A stretch of 64,000 bases of DNA from Microbacterium sp. C7(2022) (GTDB taxonomy: Bacteria > Actinomycetota > Actinomycetes > Actinomycetales > Microbacteriaceae): NCBI RefSeq assembly GCF_028823665.1, contig NZ_JAPEHV010000001.1, forward strand, positions 372,001 to 436,000. Reading direction: 5' to 3'. Numbering within the stretch: the stretch's first letter is position 1; every line of letters starts with the position of its first letter. The translations under genes were made by a program, and so were the position numbers. Below are positions 44,257-52,886 of this stretch, piece by piece. Below the pieces are notes generated by a model, which was not told the origin of the DNA, searched no databases, and was given only the letters and a program-made list of their open reading frames with translations.

Positions 44257-44814
44257 CACCAGCGGTGTCGTCTTCGTCGTCGCGGCATACCGCCCCACGA
44301 TCGTGCGGGCGAAGCAGTCGATTACGAACGACACGTACACGAACCCGGCCCATGCGTGAAGTCAGCGACCCACCGCCGGTTCGGCGCCAGGGCGGTAAAG
44401 TCCCGGTCCAGCAGGTCCGGCGCCCGGGCCGCGTTACGGTCTGGGACAGTGTTCCCCGTGCCCTTGCCGCGGACCAATCCGTTGTGCCGAGACCACGCAT
44501 CAGCCGGTCCACGCGGCGTTTCGACACGGTCAGGCCCTGCCGGCGCGGCAGCGCGGCCATCTTGCGTCGCTCATACATTGATTCCGGTGTCGCCTGCCCG
44601 TGTTCATCGACACGGGCAGTGAGGATCGCGTCGATCACGACCGCGTCGGCGAGATCGCTCCCGGAGGGTTGGGCGCGTTTCACGCCCGATACGTCCGATC
44701 GGCGACCTGCACGCCCTGCTCACTCAGGACCCGGCAGATCGACCCGACCGAGCGGCGCGTGGCCCGTCGCTCCTCGATGAACGCGAGGATCAACGGCGTC
44801 GGGTGTCAGCGCCA
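44257..44814 (-). pseudogene. N-terminal and central part of the older IS3-family orfB
   Basis: On the minus strand pieces of an IS3 transposase can be read in different frames: PLILAFIEERRATRRSVGSI with VLSEQGVQVADRTYRA, then after a 1-nt shift DAVVIDAILTARVDEHGQAT and MYERRKMAALPRRQGLTVSK, and further on DCFARTIVGRYAATTKTTPL near 44260. At least two frameshifts and missing central segments make it inactive. It is the continuation of the remnant at 40233-40398, split by the IS3 element at 40399-44256. Confidence 0.75.
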
Positions 44815-44885
44815 TTGAACCGGGGTGGCGGCCGGCAAGCGAATCGCGCCTTCCACCTCGCCGTGCGCGACAAGGAGAGCATCCG

Positions 44886-45218
44886 GGGATCTCAATTCCC
44901 CAGCCGGAAGACGATCTGCGCCCTCAGCCTGCGTCGCGTGGTCGGGAGCACGGGCAGAGTCAGGTCAAGCGGAGAAAACACCGCCATGGAGAGCTTCTTT
45001 GCGCTGCTGCAGAAAACGTCCTCGACCGCCGCGCCTGGACCACCCGTGAGCAACTATGCATCGGCAATGCTGACCTGGATCGAACGGACGTACCACCTGC
45101 GTCGTCGGCAGGCCCGCCGGAGCCGGTTGACGCCCATCGAGTTCGAGGCCATCATGAAGATGACCGTCGCAATGGCGGCTTGGCTAGGAACTGCCACATA
45201 TTCGGGTAGCGGTCCCCG
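44886..45218 (+). pseudogene. Degenerate second copy of the IS3 orfB 3' end
   Basis: The DNA repeats the 3' part of the element at 40399-44256 with many changes: RGSQF-like start, VVGSTGRVRSSGENTAMESF, a frameshift after FALLQK, then LTWIERTYHLRRRQARRSRL and PIEFEAIMKMTVAMAAW. A weakened copy of the terminal repeat follows at about 45189-45218. It ends about 25 nt before the stop of the priming glycosyltransferase gene, so the IS cluster nearly reaches that gene. Confidence 0.75.
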
Positions 45219-45241
45219 AGGAGCCGCAACCCTGCGCTCGA

Positions 45242-46792
45242 TCATAGCGCCGTGCTACCGGGCTGAAAAACAGCCTTCGCAGTTCGAACGAGGATAGCCA
45301 GGTCGCCCAGGAGCGACCAGTTCTCGACGTAGGAGAGGTCGAGGCGCACGGAGTCGTCCCACGAGAGTTCGGAACGGCCACCCACCTGCCAGGCGCCGGT
45401 GACCCCAGGCTTCACGAGGAAGCGGCGGTGCACGTGCGTCGCGTAGAGGTCGACCTCGGACTGCAGTGGCGGGCGCGGGCCGACGAGAGACATCGAGCCC
45501 CCGATGACGTTGAAGAGTTGGGGGAGCTCGTCCAGGCTGAACCGGCGCATGAAGCGGCCGACGCGCGTCACGCGGGGGTCGTTGGTCATCTTGAACAGGA
45601 CCTCATTGCCCGCATCTCGCTCGGCCTGGAGATCCGCGAGCTGGGCCTCGGCATCCACCACCATCGAGCGGAACTTCCACATGGTGAACTCTTTGCCACG
45701 CAAGCCCACACGCTTCTGCTTAAAGAACACAGGGCCGGGCCCCGAAAGCTTCACGCATAGCGCCAGGATCAGCAGGAGCGGGCTGATGATCAGCGCGCCG
45801 ATGCTGGCAAGAGACAGGTCGGTCATGCGCTTGAGGAAGAGCTGGCCACCGCTGAACTTGGGTGTTTCCACGTGGATCAGGGGGAGCCCCGAGACCGGGC
45901 GGGTGTGGATGCGCGGGCCAGCGATATCCATGATGCTTGGAGCGAGCACGAGGTGCTGCCTACCAGCCTCGAGGTTCCACGAGATCTGCTTCACCTTATA
46001 CGGGGGTAAGTCGTCGGTGCTCGTGATCGCGACGGTGTCGGCGCCGGTGAGTTCGATCGCGCGCTCGATCGCATTCACGTTCCCCATGATCGGGATGTCA
46101 GTGCCCTCGATCGTCTCGGCCACGAGACCGGATGGAACACACGCCCCCACGACGGTGTACCCGGCGCTTGTCGAACGGTGCAACTCTTGCGCGATCTGCG
46201 AGACCGAGTCGCGAGATCCCACCAGGAGCACGCGCGCTGAGTAGTCGCCCATCGCGCGGTGCGCGATCAACCACTGGCGCCACAGCCAGCGCTCGAGTAC
46301 GAGCACGGCAATTCCGACCGGGAGGGCGATCAGCAGGTACCCGCGCGCGACGTCGACGCGCAGGAGGAAGGCGGCGATCGCAATGATTCCGAAGACGCGG
46401 AAGCTTGCGTCGGCGATGCGCACGTACTCGGTCGTGCCCGTTCCGATGACGCGGTAGTCGCGCGAGTCGATCAGGTGGAGCGCCCACAGCCATCCGAGTA
46501 CAAGGCCCGCGGAGAACAGCCAGTAGGAGAGATCGGTGATGCGGTGGTCCGCCCGCATCGCGACCTGCGCATTGCCGAGCCCGAACCACACGATCTGCGT
46601 GCCGTAGACGACCCACACCAGCACGAACAGGTCGCTGAAGAAGAGACGTCGCGCGTAGCGTTCGCGCCAGCGCGGGGTCTGGAGCGGTGCGGAGTGTGAA
46701 GCGTCGGTCATCTGGGGTTTCGTTGGCAGCGGTGTTGCCTCGGTGTGGTCACCTGCGTCCTCGGACGCGTCGACAAACAGATTCGACGTCAA
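45242..46792 (-). CDS. Priming sugar-phosphate transferase, WcaJ/WbaP type
   Basis: A 516-residue polyprenyl-phosphate sugar-1-phosphate transferase. Four N-terminal helices (from RLFFSDLFVLVWVVYGTQIV) and a Rossmann-like region (ARVLLVGSRDSV) precede a fifth helix KRMTDLSLASIGALIISPLL and the catalytic domain: GPGPVFFKQKRVGLRGKEF, TMWKFRSMVVDAE, NDPRVTRVGRFMRRFSLDEL (D-E pair), GGSMSLVGPRP and KPGVTGAWQVGGRS. It loads the first sugar phosphate on undecaprenyl phosphate. TTG 46792 has GGAG about 7 nt upstream; ATG 46711 is possible. It starts the repeat unit that the plus-strand genes complete. Confidence 0.93.
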   Translation of the reverse strand: MTSNLFVDASEDAGDHTEATPLPTKPQMTDASHSAPLQTPRWRERYARRLFFSDLFVLVWVVYGTQIVWFGLGNAQVAMRADHRITDLSYWLFSAGLVLGWLWALHLIDSRDYRVIGTGTTEYVRIADASFRVFGIIAIAAFLLRVDVARGYLLIALPVGIAVLVLERWLWRQWLIAHRAMGDYSARVLLVGSRDSVSQIAQELHRSTSAGYTVVGACVPSGLVAETIEGTDIPIMGNVNAIERAIELTGADTVAITSTDDLPPYKVKQISWNLEAGRQHLVLAPSIMDIAGPRIHTRPVSGLPLIHVETPKFSGGQLFLKRMTDLSLASIGALIISPLLLILALCVKLSGPGPVFFKQKRVGLRGKEFTMWKFRSMVVDAEAQLADLQAERDAGNEVLFKMTNDPRVTRVGRFMRRFSLDELPQLFNVIGGSMSLVGPRPPLQSEVDLYATHVHRRFLVKPGVTGAWQVGGRSELSWDDSVRLDLSYVENWSLLGDLAILVRTAKAVFQPGSTAL

Positions 46793-46863
46793 GGCTATCT
46801 CCCCATAGATACATTCCCCGGCATGAGGTTACCAGTCAGTCTGTTTAGCTTGTGACCAGCCCC

Positions 46864-47769
46864 TTACCCCACGACAAACAGCTCGTCGCCGGACCACAGG
46901 AGGTACGACGCCGAACCCGTCGCGACGAGCGCGGCGGGGGAGGTGGCGTCCGCACCCTCGGCGCAGCCGATCTCGATCGCTGAACCGGCGTCGGCGCCGG
47001 TGAACTGCGTCACCGCGACGCCGTCGCAATCGTCGGCGGAGTGCGCCACGGCCACGGTGCCGCTGTAGACAGCCAGGGCCACGGCGCCGGCGCCGGGGAG
47101 CGGCATCCACTCTCCATCGTCGAAGACGTACGCCTCGGCCTCACACAGCAGCGCGACCGTGTCGCCGCTCGCCCGCAGACCGTGCGCGACATCACACGGG
47201 GCGTCGACCTCGTCGCCGGCGAGCACGACGGTCGCCGGGTCAGCGGGGTCGATGTAGCGCGAGGCCGCCAACACATCGGGGTACGACTCCCAGTACAGCC
47301 CCTGCGTGAAGGTGCGCAGCGCCTGCGTCTCGCACTCGTCGGTCATCGACGCGACCATCTCGGCCTGCACATCGGCGAAGGGGTCGAGGGATGCCACTTG
47401 CCCGATGCCCTTGTACAGGGGCGTCACGTCGACCCACGAGTCTCCGCGGTCGTCAGAGCGCTCGACCAGCGGCTCGGTCTCGCCGCACTCGCCCGCGGTC
47501 GCGCGCCACAGTGTGCCAGCACCCTGCGCCAGGAAGCGTTCGTTGGCGCGATCGAATTCGGGGATCGGCGTCTCGGTCGGCGTGGGGGAGGCCGACTGCA
47601 CGCCCAGGTCGAACGTCGGCACCGGCGCCGCCTCGCCGCTCGTGCCCTCGCCCTTGGCGTGCCCGAGCGCGAGTACGGCCAGCACCACGACGACGACAGC
47701 GAGTACCGCGACCGCGATGATGGCGATCACCTGCGAGCCGGCGAACCTCTGCCTCGAGTCAGCGGCCAT
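46864..47769 (-). CDS. Membrane-anchored extracellular protein, unknown function
   Basis: A 301-residue protein. One N-terminal transmembrane helix (VIAIIAVAVLAVVVVVLAVLA) is followed by a short Thr/Pro-rich linker (SASPTPTETPIP) and a globular part with RFLAQGAGTLWRATAGECG, DDRGDSWVDVTP, and repeated strands like GDTVALLCEAEAYVFDDGEW and SASYLLWSGDELFVV, suggestive of a beta-propeller-like fold with several Cys that may pair. It starts 6 nt after the Wzc-like gene, so it is part of the exopolysaccharide unit. No known family. Confidence 0.7.
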   Translation of the reverse strand: MAADSRQRFAGSQVIAIIAVAVLAVVVVVLAVLALGHAKGEGTSGEAAPVPTFDLGVQSASPTPTETPIPEFDRANERFLAQGAGTLWRATAGECGETEPLVERSDDRGDSWVDVTPLYKGIGQVASLDPFADVQAEMVASMTDECETQALRTFTQGLYWESYPDVLAASRYIDPADPATVVLAGDEVDAPCDVAHGLRASGDTVALLCEAEAYVFDDGEWMPLPGAGAVALAVYSGTVAVAHSADDCDGVAVTQFTGADAGSAIEIGCAEGADATSPAALVATGSASYLLWSGDELFVVG

Positions 47770-47775
47770 GATCCG

Positions 47776-49419
47776 CTATTGCTGGCGCGGCGGTTGCGGT
47801 CCGAACAACGCCTCGATGTCGTGGTCGCTGGTCGTCGCTGCCGCGCGGGGCTGTGCCGGCTGTGCCGTTGTTCCGGGTGCCGGTGCGGGTGTGGCCTGCG
47901 CGGGCGCGGCTTGCGCGGGGCGTGCCGCTTGTTCGGGCTTCGCTGGCGCGGGCTTCGCCGGCGCCGGCTGCCCGGTGCGCGCCGTGGCGGGCGTCGCAGC
48001 CTGTTCGGACGCACGAGGCACGGGCGCCGCGCTCTTCTTACCGAACAGCTTGGGCTTGGGGGTCTCTGCCACGTACCCGTAACCGTAGCCGTACGCGTAG
48101 TACGCATCCGGCCCGCGGGTGGGAACCATTGACAACACCACACCGGCGATCTTCGCGTCGACCGTCTCGAGCACGTCAACCGCACCCGACAACTGGTGCC
48201 GGGTCGTGTTGCCCGACGACACTGCGACGATCGCGCCACTGGTCGCGCGCGCGAGGATCGCGGCATCCGTCACCGGAAGAAGCGGCGGAGCGTCACACAG
48301 CACGACATCGAAGTCGCGCTCGAGCACCTCGAGCAGCGTGTGCATCTGGGTCGAACCGAGCAGCTCGCTCGGGTTCGGCGGAATCTTGCCAGCCGGCAGC
48401 ACATACAGGCTGCGGCCACCCCACGGCAGCATCACATCACCCACGCGCGCGCGACCGATCAGCACGTCGGTGAGACCCGCGCCACCCTCGATCCCGAGAT
48501 ACTCGGCCACCTTGGGCTTGCGCAGATCGGCATCGAGAAGTGCGACGCGCTTGCCGGCATCCGCCAGCGCAATCGCCAGGTTGATCGTGGTCGTCGACTT
48601 GCCTTCGCTCGGCAGGCTCGAGGTGATCACGAAGCTCGAGCGACCGCCCATGTCGAGAAACTGCAGGTTCGTGCGCAGCGCGCGGAACGACTCAGCACGC
48701 GGGCTCAGCGGGTCGGCGTGCACGATCAGCGGGCGCGTCTTGGCCTTCGGGTCGTACGCGATCGCACCGATGATGGGGCGATCTGTCACCAGCTCGACAT
48801 CGTGCGCCGTGCGGATGCGCGTGTCGAGCACCGCACGCAGCACCGCGATACCCACACCCACCGCGAGACCCACGAGCAAACCGAGCGCGAGGTTCAACGG
48901 CACGTTCGGGCTCGACGGGCTGAGCGGCGGGATCGCGTCCTGCACGCGCGTCAGGCTCACCGGGCTCGTGTCGCTACCCTGCGGCGTCTCGATCGCCTCG
49001 ACCGCGCTGGTGAGGCTCGCGCCCAGCGCGTTCGCGATATCAGCCGCGAGCACCGGGTCAGCGTCGGTCACCGTGATCGTGATGAGGCTCGTGTTCGTGG
49101 GGCTGGATGCCGTCACCTGGCTGGCCAGCTGGTCGCTCGTCATGCCGAGGCCTAGTTCGGCGATCACGGGATTCATCACGATCGGAGTGGTGACGAGGTT
49201 CGTGTACGTCGAGACACGCGACTGCGTGAAGTTCGACCCCTGCTGCAGCTCGCCGATTGTCACGCCGCCCTGCGACGACACGAACACCGTGCTCTGCGCC
49301 TCATACATAGGAGTGCGCGTGAGCGAGTATGCGGCTGCTGCGCCAACGCCGACAAGGGTGGCCACCACGATCAGCAGCCAGCTCTTGCGCAGAATACGCA
49401 GATAGTCAGTGAGTTCCAT
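47776..49419 (-). CDS. Polysaccharide co-polymerase/tyrosine autokinase (Wzc-like)
   Basis: A 547-residue fusion of chain-length and kinase domains. The Wzz domain has MELTDYLRILRKSWLLIVVA and a second membrane helix LNLALGLLVGLAVGVGIAVL near residue 185. The BY-kinase has Walker A SSLPSEGKSTTTINLA, Walker A' VALLDADLRKP and Walker B DVVLCDAPP. A tyrosine cluster (YYAYGYGYGY) near residue 425 is the likely autophosphorylation site. Unusually, ~110 residues of Ala/Pro/Lys repeats follow it, ending DHDIEALFGPQ. ATG 49419 has GAGAGG upstream. It controls polymer length with the phosphatase next to it. Confidence 0.93.
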   Translation of the reverse strand: MELTDYLRILRKSWLLIVVATLVGVGAAAAYSLTRTPMYEAQSTVFVSSQGGVTIGELQQGSNFTQSRVSTYTNLVTTPIVMNPVIAELGLGMTSDQLASQVTASSPTNTSLITITVTDADPVLAADIANALGASLTSAVEAIETPQGSDTSPVSLTRVQDAIPPLSPSSPNVPLNLALGLLVGLAVGVGIAVLRAVLDTRIRTAHDVELVTDRPIIGAIAYDPKAKTRPLIVHADPLSPRAESFRALRTNLQFLDMGGRSSFVITSSLPSEGKSTTTINLAIALADAGKRVALLDADLRKPKVAEYLGIEGGAGLTDVLIGRARVGDVMLPWGGRSLYVLPAGKIPPNPSELLGSTQMHTLLEVLERDFDVVLCDAPPLLPVTDAAILARATSGAIVAVSSGNTTRHQLSGAVDVLETVDAKIAGVVLSMVPTRGPDAYYAYGYGYGYVAETPKPKLFGKKSAAPVPRASEQAATPATARTGQPAPAKPAPAKPEQAARPAQAAPAQATPAPAPGTTAQPAQPRAAATTSDHDIEALFGPQPPRQQ

Positions 49420-49506
49420 GTCGCCTCTCGGTGCTGCCGCGCACGACGTCGTCACGCGCGATGCGGTCCCGCACTATCTTGCCACGGTGAGTTTTCTGCC
49501 GCGTGT

Positions 49507-50103
49507 TCAGGATGCCAGCGCCACCGTCACCGCGTGCACGACCGCGTCGACGGCCGGCTCGAGCTGGTTGGCAGAGCGCAGGTATGTCTCCCACGACCGC
49601 CGATATGGGTCGATCACGTCGTCGTCGCTGGCGTCGGCCGGCGGGAGGGCGAGCCCCCGCTGCGATGCGACGAGCGCAGCCATCGCCCGCACGCGGGCTG
49701 ACGGGTCGGCGCCGGCGGCGGAGGCGGCATCCACAATCTGTTCATCACTCACACCCTGCGCGAGGCGCGCGAACTCGCGCACCGTGAACGTGTGCCGCAG
49801 CCGCGACGGGGCAAGCTCGGCGATCTCGCGCCGGTGCTCACGCGTCATCGCGAGGATCAGGTCGGGGCTGACGAGAAACTGCTCGAGGAGGAAGCGCGAG
49901 CGGTGGGCCGCGGCATCCGCTTCAGGTACTCCTCTATCTATGGCCAGCCGCTGCGCCTCGGGCGTCATCTGCGCGGCCGGCAAACCGCGCGTGCCGGCGC
50001 TGGTGATGGTCGGGCTGAATTCGCTGAGGCGCGTGCGGAGCAATTCGGCGGCGAGCGGCGACCGGCAGATGTTTCCGGTGCAGACCGTCATGATCTCGAA
50101 CAC
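49507..50103 (-). CDS. Low-molecular-weight protein tyrosine phosphatase
   Basis: A 198-residue phosphatase with the P-loop CTGNICRSP at residues 8-16 (Cys nucleophile, Arg) and the general-acid Asp in DDVIDPYRRSWETY near residue 165. This is the Wzb-type partner that dephosphorylates the tyrosine autokinase. GTG 50103 is preceded by GGAGG about 8 nt upstream; ATG 50091 is in frame. It is upstream of the kinase gene by 87 nt, as in other exopolysaccharide loci, so the two probably form one operon. Confidence 0.92.
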   Translation of the reverse strand: MFEIMTVCTGNICRSPLAAELLRTRLSEFSPTITSAGTRGLPAAQMTPEAQRLAIDRGVPEADAAAHRSRFLLEQFLVSPDLILAMTREHRREIAELAPSRLRHTFTVREFARLAQGVSDEQIVDAASAAGADPSARVRAMAALVASQRGLALPPADASDDDVIDPYRRSWETYLRSANQLEPAVDAVVHAVTVALAS

Positions 50104-50131
50104 GACGATGACCTCCGGGTAACGTGGGCGC

Positions 50132-50977
50132 GTGCCCGACCACTCTATCGACGCCCTCGCGGGCTCTGTTGCCTCTGTTGCGGGGGATGCTGGTGGTGCT
50201 GGCGCTGCGGGTACTGCGCGGACGCGGGCCGAGCTGCGTGCCGCCGGTGCTGACTACGTCCACGTGCCCCGGATGGACTGGCGCCTGGGCGGGCGCACTG
50301 TCTACCGCTGGCGCGAGCGCCTGCTCGCCGTCGCGTTCATCTCGCTCGGCATCGGCGTGCTCGGTGCCGCGGCCGTCGAGACGCTGGTGGAGGCATCCTG
50401 GGCCCCTGTTCTTGCCAACGCTCTGATGCTGCTCGGCATGATCGTGCCCATCGCGTGGGCGTTCTTGCGCTCGCGCCCGGCCGGGCTGCTGCGCTTTCGC
50501 GCGCTCGACCTGCTGTACGCCGTCGCGCTCGGTGTTCTGTTGCGCGTGTTCAGCGGGTGGCTCGACGTGGTGCTGGGTGGGGCTGGAGCCTTTCCGTCGT
50601 ACACGAGCATCAACGGGGGACTCGGGTCGTCGTGGCTTCTGTCTGATGTGCTTCTGCCGGTTGCTGTCGCGCCCGTGGTGGAGGAGTTCTTCTTTCGCGC
50701 CGTGCTGCTCGTGAGCCTCTACACGGTGCTGCGCCGGCCGCTCGGCGGAGCTTCTGCGGGCGTGATTGCTGTGGTGGTGAGCTCGGCCGTGTTCATGCTG
50801 ATGCACTCGCTCACCGGCGCCCTGACGGTGTCGGGAGTCTTGGGTATCGGTGTTCTGGGTGTGGTCTGCGCGACGCTGGTGATGCTGACCGGGCGTGTGT
50901 GGGGCGCGGTGCTCGTGCACGCGGTCTTCAACGCGAGCTGGGTCGTGCTCGCGCTGGTCGGGACTGCGCTCGGCTAG
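50132..50977 (+). CDS. CPBP-family intramembrane metalloprotease
   Basis: A 281-residue membrane protein with about eight helices. The three CAAX-protease/CPBP motifs are visible: VVEEFFFRAVLL (E-E-x-x-x-R), FMLMHSLTG and LVHAVFNASW. The family includes Rce1-like proteases and bacteriocin-immunity proteins. The N-terminal 50 residues are Ala/Gly-rich and cytoplasmic. It is divergent from the tyrosine phosphatase with 28 nt between the starts. GTG 50132 is the likely start; the ribosome site is weak. Confidence 0.88.
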   Translation: MPDHSIDALAGSVASVAGDAGGAGAAGTARTRAELRAAGADYVHVPRMDWRLGGRTVYRWRERLLAVAFISLGIGVLGAAAVETLVEASWAPVLANALMLLGMIVPIAWAFLRSRPAGLLRFRALDLLYAVALGVLLRVFSGWLDVVLGGAGAFPSYTSINGGLGSSWLLSDVLLPVAVAPVVEEFFFRAVLLVSLYTVLRRPLGGASAGVIAVVVSSAVFMLMHSLTGALTVSGVLGIGVLGVVCATLVMLTGRVWGAVLVHAVFNASWVVLALVGTALG

Positions 50978-51193
50978 CCGCACTGGTGCGGCGTGTCGCC
51001 CGTCGGAGCAACGATCCTGATCGGAGTGGGAATCACGTTTCGTGCACGTTTCGTGGGTTAACGTTTACCAAACCGAAACACGTGCCTTTGCTTCGCTGGG
51101 AAAATGCCTATACCATGCCAAAAGCGGGTCGCGACGGGAGTGGCTCGAATCCACTGCTTTCCACAGCTACGTACTTCACGAGGGACACACACC

Positions 51194-51772
51194 ATGAAGA
51201 AGAAGATTTTCGCTGTCGCGGCTATCGCCGCCGCAGTTTCGCTTGCAGGGTCGTCGGCAGCATTCGCTGACGAGTACCCCTCGGACGTGGTCTGCGTCGC
51301 AAGCCCCGCCTCGATCGCACCGGGTGCGACGAGCACGATCACCTGCTCGAGCGAGACCGGCTTCATCCCCGGCGAGGTCACCGGCGTGTTCGCCACCTCG
51401 GGCCCGGGCGTCGTCGACGGCACCACGCTCTCGTCGATCGTTCTCGCGTCGGCTGACGGCTCGGCTTCGGTCACCAAGACCTCGAGCACCGACGGTGTCT
51501 TCACCGCGACCTTCACCGCTCCCACCGTCACCGAGACCACCGACTACACCGTCACCCTCTCGCCTGAGGACGGCGACGTTGTCGGCTCGACGACCATCAC
51601 GGTCGCCGTTGACGACGCAGCCGCCGGTGGCGAGGGTGGCGAGGACGGCCTGCCCGCCACGGGTGGCGCAGCCCCCATGGCTGCCATCTGGCTCGGCGTC
51701 GGTGCCGTCGGCATCGGTGGTATCGCCGTCGCCGCAGCTGTCGCCCGCCGTCGTTCGGCCGGTAACAACTGA
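51194..51772 (+). CDS. LPxTG-anchored surface protein
   Basis: A 192-residue secreted protein with a signal peptide (MKKKIFAVAAIAAAVSLAGS, then AAFA), an Ig-like beta region with CVASPASIAPGATSTITC and TFTAPTVTETTDYTVTLSPE, a Gly/Glu linker and the sorting signal LPATGG followed by a hydrophobic helix and ARRRSAGNN. Two Cys at ~35 and ~50 could pair. It should be attached to the cell wall by a sortase. ATG 51194 has GAGGGA 9 nt upstream. Coding DNA is strongly codon-biased towards C-ending codons, suggesting high expression. It stands alone, followed by a strong terminator. Confidence 0.88.
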   Translation: MKKKIFAVAAIAAAVSLAGSSAAFADEYPSDVVCVASPASIAPGATSTITCSSETGFIPGEVTGVFATSGPGVVDGTTLSSIVLASADGSASVTKTSSTDGVFTATFTAPTVTETTDYTVTLSPEDGDVVGSTTITVAVDDAAAGGEGGEDGLPATGGAAPMAAIWLGVGAVGIGGIAVAAAVARRRSAGNN

Positions 51773-51786
51773 CACTGATTCACGCT

Positions 51787-51822
51787 GAGAGGCCCCGGAC
51801 CCGCTAGGGTTCGGGGCCTCTC
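51787..51822 (+). terminator. Strong hairpin terminator after the LPATG gene
   Basis: A 16-bp stem (GAGAGGCCCCGGACCC with its complement, one G-T pair) and a GCTA loop begin 15 nt after the stop codon. The tract after it is not T-rich, as is common in high-GC actinobacteria. Confidence 0.85.
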
Positions 51823-51834
51823 GCCGTTGCGGGG

Positions 51835-51975
51835 CGGCGCCGGCGGGGGGGGCGCCGGCGGGGGGTGGGCGCGGGACACGCCGTGCGCGCCGCTACTCCA
51901 GGTGCGAGACACGCCGTGCGCGCCGAGACACCGTGGCGCACACCGTGTTTCACCGCACACGCTGTGTTTCACCAG
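51835..51975. repeat. Cluster of short intergenic direct repeats
   Basis: Two copies of a G/C-only 14-mer region (GGCGCCGGCGGGGGG) at 51835-51866 are followed by GACACGCCGTGCGCGCCG at 51875-51892 and again at 51908-51925, then by related ACACCGTGTTTCACC and ACACGCTGTGTTTCACC. The order and spacing look like a decayed array of one ~20-bp motif. It lies in the 253-nt gap before the second CPBP gene. Confidence 0.75.
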
Positions 51976-52025
51976 CGATGCGCTCGCGCGCGGTTCGTGG
52001 AGGAGCGACGTGAGAGGGCAGAATC

Positions 52026-52856
52026 GTGAGCATGAGTGACGGCGCCAGGGGCGAAGCATCCGGGATCAGTTCTGACAGCGCGTGGGCGCGCCCCGGCGCC
52101 GCGGCCACCATCGCCGTGATCGGACTGGTCGCGACCGTCATCGTGCAGATCGTCTACCCCGGCATGCGCGCCGGGATCGGGTTGAGCGGCTGGATGCTGG
52201 TGCTCGTCGATGCCGTCGTGCTGTCGCTGCCGATGGTGCTGGCCGTGTGGGCGGCGGTTCGGGTCGCGGCGGCGCGCGGGTTCCGGTGGGCGGTCGGGCT
52301 GAGCCAGTGGCGCGTAACCGACATCGTGATCGGGCTGGGTGTGGGCCTCGTCGCACGGGCGCTCGTTGAGGTGTTCGCGCCGTCGGTGCGCGGGGCCGGC
52401 GTCTTCTCGGGCGGAGCGCTCGGGGGCGCGGTCGACGTCGCGGCGATCCTGGTCGGATTCGCCGTGGCGGTGCTGGTGTCACCGGTGGTGGAGGAGGTGT
52501 TCTTCCGGGGCGTATTGCAGCGATCGCTCGCGGACGCGCTGCGGGGGAGCGATGCGGGTTCGGCGGGTCCGGCGGGTCCTGCGGGCGTGGCGGACGCCGC
52601 GGAGCCTCCGCGCGACCTCGTGCTCGACGTCATCATCGGGGTTGCGGTGATCGCGCTATCGACCGCGGCCTTCGTCGCCCTGCACGTCGTGCCGTCGCTG
52701 GTGGCCGGGCTGCCCGTCTCGCTCGCCGTGGTGCTCGGCACCGGCGCCGTCGGCGTTGGATGCGGTGTGATCGTCTACGTCACCCGACGACTGGGCGGCG
52801 CGCTCATCGCCCACGCGACGTTCAACGCGATCGGGATCGGGATGCTGCTGCTCTGA
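52026..52856 (+). CDS. CPBP-family intramembrane metalloprotease (second copy)
   Basis: A 276-residue membrane protein with about eight helices. Motifs are VVEEVFFRGVLQR, FVALHVVPS and IAHATFNAIG, as in the protein at 50132-50977, but the rest of the sequence is different. A Gly/Ala/Pro-rich insert (GSAGPAGPAGVADAAEPP) sits between the first two motif helices. GTG 52026 or ATG 52032 is the start. Function unknown. Confidence 0.85.
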   Translation: MSMSDGARGEASGISSDSAWARPGAAATIAVIGLVATVIVQIVYPGMRAGIGLSGWMLVLVDAVVLSLPMVLAVWAAVRVAAARGFRWAVGLSQWRVTDIVIGLGVGLVARALVEVFAPSVRGAGVFSGGALGGAVDVAAILVGFAVAVLVSPVVEEVFFRGVLQRSLADALRGSDAGSAGPAGPAGVADAAEPPRDLVLDVIIGVAVIALSTAAFVALHVVPSLVAGLPVSLAVVLGTGAVGVGCGVIVYVTRRLGGALIAHATFNAIGIGMLLL

Positions 52857-52886
52857 GCCCGGCGGTGGTGGCATCCCTCTTGCCCT

